A stretch of DNA of 64,000 bases from Dugong dugon (GCA_030035585.1 CM057469.1:118522650-118586649), one strand, 5' to 3'; shown: positions 12,440 to 24,560, counted from the stretch's first letter. Notes: generated by a model not told the origin, from the sequence alone. Numbers and translations are program-made.

Positions 12440-12655
12440 AAATGTGTGTATATATGTAAATGTATATTCTTGTTTTTGCAAAGAAAATCACAGAAAGGAT
12501 ATACAAGAAACAGTTTATAGTGGTACTGCTGGGAAGTAGGAATGAGGAGGTTGAAGTACTTTCACTTTCCATTTTTAGCTCCTATAGTGTTTTATTTTTT
12601 AATATCATTGTATCATTTTTGTGATTGTAATTAAAATAGAGGATTTTGCTTGTTT
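12440..12655 (+). mobile_element. Old L1 (L1M-type) 3'UTR end
   Basis: Matches the usual end of older L1 3'UTRs: AAGGATATACAAGAAACAG, a TGGTACTGCTGGGAAGTAGG block, an ACTTTCACTTTCCATTTTTA block and a final TTTTGTGATTGTAATTAAAA. Plus strand, diverged. Confidence 0.6.
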
Positions 12656-14521
12656 ATTCACTTTAATTACAAAGAAAAGGACAAAAAGGAATGAATAGAA
12701 CTTCTCTCAAATAAATTTTCAGGCATTTGCACTTAATTTCTGGGAATGTTGGCTCTGTGCTTCCTGCTTGCTAATCAGTTTGCTTCAAGCTCTATGGAAG
12801 TTCCCTTCGATTTGATTTTACCATCAAAACCAATCATAGTAGGCTTTTCATTTACAAGACGCTTTTCATTTTGTAAAATATGTTCAAAGATATAACACAC
12901 ACCCACACACTCCAAAAAAAAAAAAAAAATAGGCACAGCATTCATTATTGCCTCCATTTTCAGATAAGGCAATGAATCTAGAGAATTTAACACTGTGCTG
13001 TAGGTAATCTTTGAGCATCTATTTGTCATGAAGATGAAGCAGAATGTGAATATACCAGGTAATGAGAATAATAATTTAAAAAATACACTATTGATACTAC
13101 ATAATCCAGGAGGAATTTGGAATTGCTGGGACTGAAAACATTTGGAGAAGAGCCTTTACATGGATTCACATCCAGAGGCTGAAACATGTTTAAACTGAAT
13201 CAAATTTCCATCTTGAGGGGTGGATTTTTTATTTGGTAATAGCTAAGTCATTTAGGTCATGTCCATGTACAAATTGGTCAATCACACTAAAACAAAAAAT
13301 AAGTTGAGTATAAAGTGTACGTGTGCATGAATGACCTCTTTTTTTTTACAAGTCAAGCATCATGATTCCGAAGTTCACGTGAGGAAATAAAAAATTCCAG
13401 TTTTAGGCTTCCGGTGTGGTGTGGGATATGCATCTACGATATGCATTACAGAGAAAACTGAAATGCTTCTATTAAAGTATGACTAGATGAATATCTCTTT
13501 CTTTACCCTGACACGTATCAATGCAGGCTTCAGGTGGAGGAGAGCCCTCTGCTTTGATGCATAAATCAAGAAACTGCAAAAAATTTGCAATGCCAGAAAC
13601 TTTCCAACCAGATGTCAGAACTTTCATATCATTAAACTGATTCACTGATACTTGTTTTGATTAAAGCACCAGCTTAACTCAAACAGCATTTGCACTCAGT
13701 GATATAACTCAAACAAGTATAATGAATACCTACCTTTTAATTTTTTATGAAAAGGCTTCATGATATATAATTAAGATGTTTCTTGCATGTTCTACTGATG
13801 AACCATCTGCAGGTATGATATTTAGCATCTGTACTTAAAAGTAGCCACCTGTTACAGTCTGGTAATCTTGACTGTGAATGATTTCAGATAAATGGAATTT
13901 GGTACCATTCGGATTCAGGGTTCTCATGAATCCATCATCTTCTTGACTTTTATTATTTTATTGCAGGCTATCTTTCAGGATTTTTTAGGTTGCATCCATT
14001 GGAAGGTCCTACTTAACTGCATTTGTTTTCAAACAAGGAAACTCTTGGTAAAATATGAAGCAATAGAAGAGTTTTTAGATACCCTGAATTTACACTTTTC
14101 TTTCTCGTCTTCCTTAGCAAAGTCACATCTCACCTACCTTCAAGTAGTCATAGCTCTTCAAGCTCTTGTTTTTGACATCAGTTTCAAGATAGCCTGGCAG
14201 ATTCTTCCTTCATTCTGAAGAGTAAATACGTGATTCTCAAGCTGATTTGCATCAGTAGAGGGATCAAAGTTTTATGCCAAAAGGGAAAAATTACTAATGT
14301 TAAAGGAGTTTTGTGAATGAATTGAGAGGACACTTCCTGAGGTAGTTGGAGCTATTTGGGGAATATAAGAATCATTTGAGAATTTATAAATTGCAGGGCA
14401 TACGCAGTCAGCTATTCTGCCTCCACCTGCACATAATCTCACTTCTCAACTGATGAGGGCAAAGGTGAGTCTTGCAGAGTCTAATCACCTCACACATACT
14501 GTGAAGTAAAGTACCATACCA
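12656..14521. other. Unassigned AT-rich sequence
   Basis: Holds an A run at about 12915-12929 and otherwise unique-looking sequence. A 108-codon frame at 13892-14218 has no recognisable family features and no supporting splice or initiation context, so it is not annotated as coding. Confidence 0.45.
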
Positions 14522-14727
14522 GTACCATGTGCCCTCAAGTCGATTTCCATTCATGATGACCCCAAGCGAGTCAGAGTAGAATTATGTGCCATAGGATTCT
14601 CAGTCTTTGATTTTTCTCAAGTAGATCACCAGGCTTTACTTCCTAGGTGTCACCTGAGTGGAGTCAAATGTTCAACTGTTCGGTTAACAGCTGAGCAAAT
14701 TAACTGTTTACACCACCCAGGGACTCC
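14522..14727 (-). mobile_element. AfroSINE (divergent)
   Basis: Antisense copy. The head end at 14727 reads GGAGTCCCTGGGTGGTG on the minus strand; the tail at 14522 carries the GTCGATT...CCTCAAG complement of the shared RTE-like 3' end. About 206 bases, with many substitutions. Confidence 0.85.
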
Positions 14728-14775
14728 ATACTACCACAAAATGTGATAATGATAACACCATATACTTCATTTCAA

Positions 14776-14825
14776 AAAAAAAAAAAAAAATGCCATTGGG
14801 TTGATTTGGACTCATAGAGACCCTA
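14776..14825 (-). repeat. A run and AfroSINE/RTE tail fragment
   Basis: A 17-base A run (14774-14790) followed by GCCATTGGGTTGATTTGGAC and ACTCATAGAGACCCTAG, an isolated antisense tail fragment of the AfroSINE/RTE type. A (TTTA)n stretch follows at 14829-14847. Confidence 0.55.
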
Positions 14826-14847
14826 GTATTTGTTTATTTATTTATTT

Positions 14848-15704
14848 CCTATTCACAGAGAAATCTGAACGGTATGTGGCGTATAGTAGCCTCTGAAACA
14901 TTTTAAGTATATTTCGGATTAAAACACAAAACAAATTCATGCAACAGGTGAATTGTATATCATACAGGGGACATAAAACAACACCTAAGCTTAAATATTG
15001 CACTCCTCCATAATGACCTTGGCCAATCAGTATAGCAGTATCATCCCTTTTTCTTATCTGAATTTTGGTAGGGCCCACTGGCAACATTTCCTATTATGAA
15101 ATGTATTACATGACTTTTTTTTGTTATTTAGATGTTTCATGTGTCTGTACCTTGCTACTAAATAGTGAGTTCTGAAAATTCAGGGACCTTGTGAGTTACA
15201 CATGTTTACATGCACACACAGACACAGACACACACACTGAAGCATCTTACTGGAGAGTTTCTAAAGTCAACATGTAAGGAGACATTTACAGAGAGATAAT
15301 ACCAACGCTGAAAGAAAATCTTGGATTGAGCACCAGTTGAAGAAACTGGCTTGTGTTTAGAGGCCATGTTTAATATTAAAATAATAAAATGGTGTTCAGC
15401 AGGGTGAGATGCTCACACTACAAAAGGCCCATGGGAGCAGAGCACAACTTAGGAAGAGCAGATTCATGTCTTCATCTTCCATATTCTCTGAAGCAAGTGT
15501 TTATTGAATACAATGGTTGGTGAATTTACCTGTGCTATTGAAATCATTCAGTCTCTCCCTCTCTCTTACACTCAGATTGTTAGGTAGAATTGAAATGACA
15601 TTATGATGCAAATCTACTACATTTATACATGTGTACATATATAACTTTGTCCCAGCTATTCGATTATTTGTGTGTACAAATGGTTTGATGCACATATATA
15701 TTTA
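14848..15704. other. Unassigned sequence with a CA-rich stretch
   Basis: No gene or repeat family recognised apart from an imperfect CA repeat at about 15209-15238. Confidence 0.45.
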
Positions 15705-15980
15705 TTCCTGGGTAGTGCAAGTGGTTAACATGCTTGGCTGCTAACTGAAAGGTTGGTGGCTGAAGTCCATAAAAGGTGCCTTGAAGAAAGGCCTGGAGAT
15801 CTACTTTCAAAAAATAAGCCATAAGTAATTTAAAATCTTAGGGTGTACAATCTTGCTAACAAGGGGTCACCATGAGTCCGAATCAACTCGATGGGAGATG
15901 GTGTGTGTGTGTGTGTGTGTGTATTTGTTTATTTATGAGTTGGAATCAACTGGATGGCAACAGGGGTTTGTTTGTTTTGT
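15705..15980 (+). mobile_element. AfroSINE with internal GT microsatellite
   Basis: Head CCTGGGTAGTGCAAGTGGTTAAC with A-box character, then CTTGGCTGCTAACTGAAAGG and the tail CATGAGTCCGAATCAACTCGATGG. A (GT)10-12 run at 15901-15922 follows the first tail. A second tail word (GAGTTGGAATCAACTGGATGG) comes after the run, so the 3' end appears duplicated around the microsatellite. Confidence 0.87.
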
Positions 15981-16039
15981 TTATACATATATAAATTCAG
16001 TTTTAGGTATACATGCACACACATGTATACATATACATA

Positions 16040-16680
16040 TGCTAGTTTTTTTGGAGTCCTCAAGACCACCTATTCATTTAATGATTGGCTAGAAGGACTC
16101 ACGGGATTCAGCCTATAATCATGGCTAAGATTTATTACAGGGAAAGGAACTACAACAAGTTTAACAAAGGAAAAAGACAGCAGGTGGAGTCTAGAGAACT
16201 CTATGAACAGGGTTCTGATTTTCTCTCCCTCCAGTGATGAAGCATATTAATTGTGCTCATTTCTCTAACAGTGAGAAATAGAGGAATATGTGTGCCATGT
16301 TTCTGCCAAGGGATTTTACTAGAAACTCAGAGCCCAAGGTGTTTATTGGGGGCTGGTCACGTAGACACCCTTTGCCTAGAATGTACCAAAATTTCAAATT
16401 CCCAGTAGGAAAACAGGTATTCAGCATAAGCCACATTGTTTGTACAATCAATCTATGTACATTGAGCTACTCCTACTTATCAGTTATGGGATGACTTAAA
16501 TGCCGAGTTTCCCGATGCCAGCAAGGGCCAACTTTATAAGCAGGCCCTTCGATGTTAAAACTCTTTTGCACAGCCAGCTTCCTTGGTCCTTCTTATTATT
16601 AGCGTCCCACAGAGCAGAGTGAGACCATGTTGCAGAATTGGCCTTTGTTATGCCCTTTGGGGTCCGGGACTTAGCCAATT
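16040..16680 (-). mobile_element. Probable solo LTR of an endogenous retrovirus (family unassigned)
   Basis: A stretch with the look of an antisense ERV LTR: AAGGACTCACGGGATTCAGCC, then GGCTAAGATTTATTACAGGG (AATAAA polyadenylation signal on the minus strand), a TTTATTGGGGGCTGGTCACG block, and CCACATTGTTTGTACAATC. I recall this order from class I LTRs of the MER39 kind but cannot confirm the name. No internal region seen. Boundaries are approximate. Confidence 0.45.
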
Positions 16681-17499
16681 AAAACACATTCCATTAACTA
16701 TAAAGAACTGTCTTGAAAAGTGAGGTGGCTTTCTCCTTAATTTTTTTGTATTAATCTTTTTACTTGGTTTAAGGCATCAATTCAGGCACAGCACAATTCT
16801 GGCCAGTAAGCTGAAGCTGACCTGAAGCCTTCCAGGGCTGAGACAGTGTCCTGATAGTAAGAAACACAATCCCAGAGGATACAAGGGTACACATGGCCCT
16901 GGTAACAAGGAGTTCATAATTACTAGGGCATGCAAACAGGACGTACATTCAGCAGTCAGGTTAGCAGATCCCCTAGTGTGGTTTCCCACCATGAGGCCTC
17001 TTCCTCTCCAATTCCCAGTTTTGTCCAAATAATTCACTTTAGGTTTTTGTTTAGAGCAACTGCCTGAAGGCAATCACCTCCAACACTCTTGTTTGTCTCT
17101 GCCAACAGTTCACCTCCGTCACAGGTGTGGATGACATCGGGAGATGTTTTGCATGGTGGTCTATGTGGAAAGTGCGGGAATTGGGGCCATACCCTGCTCT
17201 TTCGAGGTTAGAGCTGTCAGATGGAGAAGCTCAGCAGTCAGATTAAATTCAAAGCACTCGAAACTGCTTGGAAAACAGTTTGGAAAAGCAGCACAGGGTG
17301 TTTTCCTTTGCAAGGAGGGGAAGTCTTCCAGGAGTTGTTCAATTATAGTCCTGGATAGACCTAATTTTTGATGTATCTATTACTGACCTTATCGTTTCTC
17401 AGTGCCACTCCTGTGAGCTCCAAAATCACAGTTTGCTTTGACATATCGGTACCCTTTCCACATTGTATTATAATAGTTGGTTAAAGGGCTGTCTCCCCA
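16681..17499. other. Unassigned sequence
   Basis: Less AT-rich than its neighbours. No exon, repeat family or RNA gene recognised. It could be old ERV-related sequence continuing from the LTR-like block, but nothing retroviral can be read in it. Confidence 0.35.
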
Positions 17500-17625
17500 T
17501 GGGTCTTTAGGTTCTATTAAGGTCAGGAACTGCATTAATCATATTCATTGTTGTATCTTTTGTATTAGTTCATGCCTGGAAAACAGTGAACACTTACTCA
17601 GAATTTATTAGAAGAATAAATGGAA
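17500..17625 (+). mobile_element. L2 LINE 3' end fragment
   Basis: Order typical of the L2 terminus: AAGGTCAGGAACTGCATTAATC, then GTTGTATCTTTTGTATTAG, then GAACACTTACTCAGAATTTATTAG and GAATAAATGGAAC. Highly diverged. Confidence 0.5.
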
Positions 17626-18407
17626 CTGAAACTTGAAAAAAGAGTGACGTACTTCTTACAACTAAACAGGATGCCAGCCATTCTTCATATGAACATTAAC
17701 TTATTCTCTCTGTTGTCACCTCATTTGCACCTGGCATTTCACCTCTTGAAGAAGCAACCAGAGAACACAGAATGAAATTTTAGGCTTTTGGCTTTCTGTG
17801 GGCCAAATTCCTGTCAGAGCATTTCATAGGTGAGGTAATTGGGCAGTAGCAGATATTTACTAAAAGTCACTTTCTCAAAGTGTATTCGTTCCCCTTGGCA
17901 GGACATTTTCTTCTTTCTTTCTATTATTATCACTGGGCCATGGGGTCATTCTAGCTCCAGTCCATGCTTACAGGCAAATAGTAAGTAGGCATGTTATGAA
18001 TGTATCTTTGGTTTGCTTGTGAAATTTTTGAAGAAAACAAGTCACACAAATTTTCTTGCATTACAAACCCATCAGAATATCCTGATATATTTTATCAAAG
18101 AGAGAAAGAAAAATAAATAGAAATTGTCTACAAGGAGGAAGTTGTGTTTAATTTTTAAAAATGGATCTCTGCAAGTGTATCACTACTATAAGCCTTGATA
18201 TGAAGCAATTGGAGACACAAGGACTAGGGGGAAGGTCTGGTATAGGCTGACCAACCTTTCAGTGCCGAAATCAGGTAAATCTCAGGTAAAGAAAAACAAG
18301 CCGGTCAACTGAGGACAGGTCATTACATGCAAGGGAGAGGGCAATATGATATGTAGACAGTCTATTGAGGAAGAGGTCAGAGCTGAGGAAGTAGCTACAG
18401 ACATAAC
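17626..18407. other. Unassigned sequence
   Basis: No repeat or gene recognised. Confidence 0.4.
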
Positions 18408-18991
18408 TGTTAAGGATTGAACCGTGTCCACCCCAAAATTTATGCTGAAGTCCTCAACCCTGTTTGGATTCTGTTTGAAAAGAGGGGTTTTCTTTTGTGA
18501 TGTTAATGAGGTCACACGAGAGATTAGGGTAGGTACTCAACATAATCCTTTCTGAGTGATGTTTTCTAAAAAAAAACAGAATAGACATAGGCACTCACAA
18601 GGGGAAGACAGACTTCATGTGAACATACATCTCCAACAGCCAAAGAACACCAAGTAAGGCCAAACAACGTCCAGAACCACCGACAAGGAAGGACTGCCCC
18701 TTGAACTGATGCCTTGATTTGGACCTCCAGCCCCCCAAAACCATGAGAAAATAAATTTGTGCTCTTTAATGCCATCCACTTGTGGTATACATATATATAT
18801 GTATATATATATATATATAAATACCATGTATATAATGTATATTATGCTTATATATATTTTATATTATAATCATACTTATTTTGGTGTAATATATATAAAA
18901 TACATTATACTTATATATACCATATATATGTAAATGTACCATATATATATATATGTATGTATAGTTATAGCAGCACTGGGCAAGTAAGACA
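18408..18991 (+). mobile_element. MaLR-type (ERVL-MaLR, MLT1-like) solo LTR
   Basis: Begins TGTTAAGGATTGAACCGTGTCC, followed by CCCCAAAATTTATGCTGAAG. The 3' part has TTGATTTGGACCTCCAGCCC, AAACCATGAGAAAATAAATT (AATAAA signal) and ends GTTATAGCAGCACTGGG...AAGTAAGACA. This is the order of MLT1-class LTRs. A TA-rich microsatellite (18788-18960) is inserted or expanded just before the final segment. No clear 5-bp target duplication could be read. Confidence 0.75.
18788..18960. repeat. TA-rich microsatellite
   Basis: About 170 bases of mixed ATATAT / GTATATATA / TTATAC tracts lying between the polyadenylation-signal region and the terminal segment of the MaLR LTR. Confidence 0.9.
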
Positions 18992-19099
18992 ACTATCAAC
19001 CAAGAGATGAGGCACATTAACAGGACACGAGCAAAAGCAACCTGGGCACCAGGAAATCCAAAGGGAAGAACAGTGTCAGTGCTAGGGATGCTGGGTTAG

Positions 19100-19540
19100 T
19101 TTTGTTTCTCAATTACACAAATAACATATGAATAGATTCACATTGTACAGAAATGTGTAGAGCATGATATTAAATCTCCTGTTTACAGCCACTTTACCTC
19201 TTCTCCCTTGTCTATAGCTAACCAGTGTGTACAGTTTGGTACATATCTTTCCAGACATTTTTTAATACATTACGTATGTTATATATGAATAAAATACATA
19301 CATGACCTCATACTACACATTTTTGTTCTGTGACTTGCTGTTTTTACTTAAGATCTGTTTTTGAGATTTTTTTTCAGTTCGATGCCTGTACTTCAAGTTC
19401 ATTAAAAAGAAAACAAAAAAACTGTGATTTATCTGTTATATTCCATAGATGTATGATAATTTATGTAACTAATGACTTGCTGATGATGAGTTAGTTTTCT
19501 AACACTTTTCAAATAACAAGCAGTGATAGAAGAGGCAGAG
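19100..19540 (-). mobile_element. Old L1 (L1M-type), antisense 3' part
   Basis: Plus-strand reading shows the reverse of an L1 ORF2 end/3'UTR: TTTCCAGACATTTTTTAATAC, TTTTGTTCTGTGACTTGCTG, TTATATTCCATAGATGTATG and ATAATTTATGTAACTAATGAC. No frame survives. Confidence 0.65.
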
Positions 19541-19566
19541 TAGAAGTGCCCCATAAGGGCACTATA

Positions 19567-19740
19567 TTGGAGTCCTTGTGGCACAGTGGTTAAGAGCTAT
19601 GGCTGCTAACCAAAAGGTCGGCAGTTTGAATCCACCAGCTGCTCCTTGGAAACCCTATGGGGAAGTTCTACTCTGTCCTATAGGGTAGTTATGAGTCAGA
19701 ATCGACTCGACTGCAGCAAGTTTTTTTGTTTTTTTTTTTC
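19567..19740 (+). mobile_element. AfroSINE
   Basis: Well-preserved: head GGAGTCCTTGTGGCACAGTGG, A-box region GTGGTTAAGAGCTATGG, B-box-like GTTTGAATCCACC, body GCTCCTTGGAAACCCTATGG and tail ATGAGTCAGAATCGACTCGAC, ending in a T-rich run (19721-19739). Confidence 0.95.
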
Positions 19741-19821
19741 CTGGTCTTCTGTGATTGGTTACTCTACTGGAGGCTGATAAAGCAAAACTCCTAATTGTGT
19801 CTGTGGGAGATTCAATAATCC

Positions 19822-19864
19822 CGTATATATATAAATATATGTATGTATGTATATAACCCATTGC

Positions 19865-19897
<33 letters not shown>
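19822..19897. repeat. TA/GTATGTA microsatellite
   Basis: Two tracts, TATATATAAATATATGTATG repeats and a (TA)n run ending at 19897, separated by about 16 bases. Confidence 0.9.
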
Positions 19898-19901
<4 letters not shown>

Positions 19902-20054
19902 GGCACAGTACTTTTAAGAATGTACATCTGAGGACCCACTGAATAGGATGGGGCAAAACTTATATACTTGATACTGAAGAAAGAGATTTAGTTTTGTAAC
20001 TACGCAAAACTGAAGAATGAATGATGGTAACATCAGAAGTCCCCAGTAGGCATA

Positions 20055-20290
20055 ATAATGACTGCTAAACTTCATTACTATGTGCTAGACACTGTATGAC
20101 ACATTTTACATTCATTATGTTACTTAATCCACAAAACAATGCTACCTCATACTACAAGTGAGAAAACCGAAGTTTGGAGAGCTGGAGTTAAGTAATTTAG
20201 TCAAGATTAGAAAGTTAGAAGTGGCGGCAGTAGAATTAAAAACTAGGTAACCTGACTCCAGTCCTGTGCACTCAACCACAATGATCTGTA
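20055..20290 (-). mobile_element. MIR SINE
   Basis: Reverse MIR: CTAAACTTCATTACTATGTGC, TAGACACTGTATGACACATTTTAC (read in pieces), GTTACTTAATCCACAAAACAATG, ACAAGTGAGAAAACCGAAG, AGTTAAGTAATTTAGTCAAG and ACCTGACTCCAGTCCTGTGC. About 235 bases, which is close to full length for a MIR. Confidence 0.85.
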
Positions 20291-21224
20291 CCTCTCAGCA
20301 GACTTATCTGTTGCTCAGTTATTTAATAATAAAAGTAATGACTGGATAGTATTTTTATTAAACAGTGGACCTACAGAGCAAAATTTAAATACCAAAATTT
20401 TCACATTCTTAAAATCATAAAGAGAAAACCTGAAAGTAGTTTGACAAATTTCATACATATTACTAATGTCAATGAAATTATTAAAGCTTAATTGAAATTA
20501 ACAAAATATATGAATTGGCAGAATAAGTGTAAACATTTAGAGTTTTCTAGACGGCAGTTCTTGGTTTAATATTTTACTATCCATCTTCCTGCTATGGTCT
20601 TCCATTTTTCCACAGTTACGTTGATGCAAATTAATGTAATTCCCCTTAACATTCTTCTCTCTTCTTTGTATATATCCATATTCACTTACCTCAATCTAAT
20701 TCAAGTAAAATACTTATGATTGTTTAATATGTACTAGTCTCTGTGCTAGATGCTTGGGACATAGGAATTGAGAATACTAACCAGGGCTCTTCCTGAAGAA
20801 ACTCTAGAGAGAGTTACATAGTAAACAAGGGCTTACTCATATACTGTGGGTTACAGAACTATATAGCTGAGGTGAGAGGGCATGTTCTACAAAACCTCCA
20901 TGATTCAAACAGACTACAGTAATTTTGAGCTTATCTAGTACTTATCACAAGTCCTGTTCATTTGCTATTTGGCATTTACTGTAATCTCATTTGGAGTATT
21001 AGAACCACAAAGAATCTCAGATAATAGGTAGCAGAGTCTTAGAGATGACTGAGTCTTCGAATTCAGATGTTCTTCAGGCCTAGATATAGTGTTGACCTTA
21101 GATACTTGAAAATGCTTCCATATCCTTAAAAAATAACTTTCAACTCCCACACCATGTGCATTTCCAGCTCACAATTACTTTAATTTGAAATGGGTTTCTG
21201 CAATTTGATTATGAGATCCATTAA
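20291..21224. other. Unassigned sequence
   Basis: AT-rich. The segment around 20720-20840 (TACTAGTCTCTGTGCTAGATGC, then TTGGGACATAGGAATTGAG) resembles an old dispersed mammalian repeat that I cannot name. The rest is unassigned. Confidence 0.4.
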
Positions 21225-21320
21225 ACACTTATATATTGTATTTATTGTTTTTTCTCTCAGTACCTAGTGAATTTATTGAGCACAGAATATATGCTTAATA
21301 AAAGTTTGCTAAGGATAGGC
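21225..21320 (+). mobile_element. L2-like LINE 3' end fragment
   Basis: Ends CTCTCAGTACCTAGTGAATT, then GAGCACAGAATATATGCTTAAT and AAAAGTTTGCTAAGG, the layout of an L2 terminus. Short and diverged. Confidence 0.45.
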
Positions 21321-21957
21321 GATACTTTATTATATAGCTCTTAATGCATTGAATGCTCCTTCCACCATGAGCAATAAGATTCCTTCTAATTGAAACTTTT
21401 CTTAAAGACCCTGCAACCCAGGTCATCATCAAAAACACTGGCATTCATTGCTTTTGACTCTAACAGGTGGAAGAATAGGTTGAAGAGGAGAACAGTCTGA
21501 CCCCAAGGCACTTTACCATATGTTTTGGTTTTAAAGCTGTCTCTTACCACGGTGTGTGTTTTGAATTAGAAACAAACAAACAAAAAAGGTGCAGAAAAAT
21601 GATCTCCTAAGCTTAGGTTGTTTGACTGCGGTTCTTTTAAATAGGGATTGCCTGTAGTGTTGGATAGGAGCATTCTTAAAATCATGTTTTTGATTACCTC
21701 ACCTTAGAATATTGGGAGGAAAACAGGTGTCAGCTTGTGGCTGCTGTCATGCAGAATTATTTGAAGGATATTGCTTACAATTATATTTACATGGAAAAGG
21801 AGCATTATGTGTTATACTTAATGTATTTTGATTTATGTGTGGAGTATACTGTGTTTTGGAATGGACAGCAAATTTGTGACAATGTTATATATGGCCAAGA
21901 CATATTTTAATTATTAACTGTTCTTAAGGTTTTTTAAACTATCGAAGCAAAATATAG
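21321..21957. other. Unassigned sequence
   Basis: No repeat family or gene recognised. Confidence 0.4.
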
Positions 21958-22154
21958 TTGTTGTTAGTTGCTATCGAGTTGATTCCAACTCATGGTGACC
22001 CCATGTGACAGAGTAGAACTGCTCCATAGGGTTATCTTGGCTGTCATCTAAACGGAAGCAGATCACCAGAGATTTTCTTCCGTGGTACCGCCAGGTGGGT
22101 TTTAACTGCCAACCTTTAGGATAGCAGCCAAGAGCAAACCGTTTGCCCCACTTA
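21958..22154 (-). mobile_element. AfroSINE
   Basis: Antisense copy. The plus strand starts with TTGTTAGTTGCTATCGAGTTG (shared RTE-like tail), then CCCCATGTGACAGAGTAGAAC, CTCCATAGGG, the GGAAGCAGATCACCAGAG block and TTTTAACTGCCAACCTTTAGG. The head is eroded at about 22154. Confidence 0.9.
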
Positions 22155-22295
22155 AGACCTAAAATATAACTATCGGACTAATAATAAAGAAGTCTCACAT
22201 TTCTTTGAGTTAATGAAAGAGAGATAAGCCCCCATCAAGATGTAAAAGCCTTGAGCAGATGAAAAAATTGTGAATTTTCCATTACTGTTCTTGAT

Positions 22296-22461
22296 GGGAA
22301 ACCCTGATGGTGAAGTGGTTAAGTGCTACAGCTGCTAACCAAAAGACTGGCAGTTGGAATCCACCAGGTGCTCCTTGGAAACTCCATGGGGCAGTTCTAA
22401 TCAGTCCTATAGAGTCACTATGAGTCAGAATTGACTCGACGGCAATGGGTTTGTATTTTTT
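22296..22461 (+). mobile_element. AfroSINE with target duplication
   Basis: Head GGGAAACCCTGATGGTGAAG, A-box region GTGGTTAAGTGCTACAGC, B-box-like GTTGGAATCCACC, tail TGAGTCAGAATTGACTCGAC and a T-rich end. It is flanked by TGTTCTTGATG (22286-22296) and TGTCCTTGATG (22462-22472), an 11-base target duplication with one difference. Confidence 0.94.
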
Positions 22462-22472
22462 TGTCCTTGATG

Positions 22473-24329
22473 AGAACTAGGGTGTGAGCTGGTGCATTTT
22501 TAGAGTCCTCTACTGCTGTGCCATTTTTTAAATTTGTTATATTAAGACGACAATTTGAAATCTGACAAATTTTTCATAAGGTTCTTTTTAAGTACAAGCA
22601 AGTGAAAATGAGAGCTGGGCAGTCGCCAAGTCATGTTCTAAAAGAGATACTAACTTAGGAACATCCCTAGTCACCGCCATCCACATTCCTCCTAAAAGAG
22701 AATGCTCAAGATGTGTGATAACACATGAGAGGCGGGCTTTTGGGGTGATGTCTTCCTTTTATTTGTTCCTTTATTCACAGCATCCAATAAGTATAATATT
22801 TTTTCTTATTTTAAAAATTTGATACTCATTCCTTAAGGTAGTTTGAAATGACATGAGAGAACATTTTTGATAAGATGAAAATGGTCTATGACTTGACTGT
22901 GGTGCTTACACAGATGTGTATAATTGTCAAAACTTAAATGGATGCATCTTCTTATAGCTCAATAAAGTTGATTAAATTGTAAAATAACATAAGGAACTTG
23001 TAGTTAACTGGCCAAGTACTTGTGGGAAACTTTGCTTAATTTAATTTCCTCTGGGATATAATATGGATGTTAATTAAAGTTCTGAGAAGGTATGCACGAA
23101 AAAACAGTTTAGCATAATTTAGTCCAGTATTTCCAAAACACGTTTAATCAGGGAAGCTTTTCTTCTGCAATGTGACACTCTTTTATATTACTAAAGATTA
23201 TAGATATGAGAAAACCTTTCTAAGAAAGACTTCATGACTACTTAGTGGAGTTCCATGATTTTAGGAAAATATTCATGAATAATACCTTAGAGATTCTTCC
23301 CAAAATACAGTTAGAAAATCAACAAATATTGGAGTATTCAAAGACATTTATACTCACTGAGATACAATAAAGAAGTAAAGGAAAATATGAAAGCTTAGTT
23401 CAAACTGAAATAAACAATACCTACAACTGTTGTTACATTGTAGTAAATGCAGATGGATATCTATAAGAGAGGAAGAGACTCGATCTCTTTGTCTTTATTG
23501 CTTATCATAATGAAGATCTTTTCATCCTTAGATGTTGTACTTGAACATAATGCAGATGTTTTTCAAAAAAAGTAAAAACAATAGCAACAACAATAAAATA
23601 TCCCTATCTATAGTCCATGCATTTCAATGTATCTCTCTTTTATTGTTTGCCACTATTTAAATTTCCCTAACAATCCTATATTCGAGTGACTGATTTTAGT
23701 TTTGCTTCCTACACACCAGGAAGCCCTGGTGATTGCAACTTTCATTCCCTTGATGCCTAACCTGAGGAGGCAAGTGAGAAGCTCTTTGTGACCAGCTGTT
23801 GTGGGAATATTAGCAGTGAACATGTGGTCTTCAATATGAACATATGTCAGCAAGAATTCTAATTAATTAATTGAAAGGGTAGATCAAAGAAGCAAGTTGG
23901 CACAGCTGCTCCTCATAAAATGCCATTTATGATAGATTTTTGGATACATTGCATACTTCTCAGGTACGTTGGATTGTTTGTTTAAAATTTTTTTTTTTTT
24001 TTTGGTTCAATAACACCTCCAGATGTGTACTAAAGTACGTGCTGACACTAATTGGCTACCTGTTAATAAAGACTGAAATTGAAGTGCAAGTTCATTAAAA
24101 CAGACTGAAGAAATGAAGAAAGATTGAGTTTCTGATACTTTTTTCAAGTGACATGCTCTGGGCAAGTTAGAGTCTGTTAAAATGATAATATTTATTGTAC
24201 TCTTTTCTTTGTTAAAAGTAATGCAGAGCCATTGAATTAAATAGATAATCTGGAAAATAAAATTAATATTTAATAATAAAAAAATACCCAAATGTTACCT
24301 TCTGGGTAGAATTACTATGAATATGTTAT
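22473..24329. other. Unassigned AT-rich sequence
   Basis: About 1.9 kb with no recognised gene or repeat apart from a T run at 23986-24003. Small antisense frames at 23653-23853 and 24007-24291 show no family features. Confidence 0.45.
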
Positions 24330-24560
24330 TTTACTTTCTAGTCAATAAAAACTGATATCATAGGTGAAAAAGTTTTTTACTTCACTTTTTGCATTGGCTC
24401 TGCATTTTGAGATTTTGTCTATGTTGTTCCACAGCCTATGGAAGTGTCATTTGTAATGGCTGCATAATATCACATTGGATGCTTATAGTATAAATAATAG
24501 AATGATTCCTCTCTAGGTGGGCAGGTAGGTTCTTTCTGATTGGTTTCCCTATGTCTGATG
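24330..24560 (-). mobile_element. Possible old L1 (L1M) antisense fragment
   Basis: TTCACTTTTTGCATTGGC, GTCATTTGTAATGGCTGC and ATAATATCACATTGGATGC resemble the reverse of an L1 ORF2 terminal region. Weak. Confidence 0.4.

Noticed and set aside
13892..14218. 108-codon open frame on the plus strand
   Set aside because: No recognisable domain, no homology that I can recall and ordinary AT-rich composition. A frame of this length is expected by chance in 64 kb.
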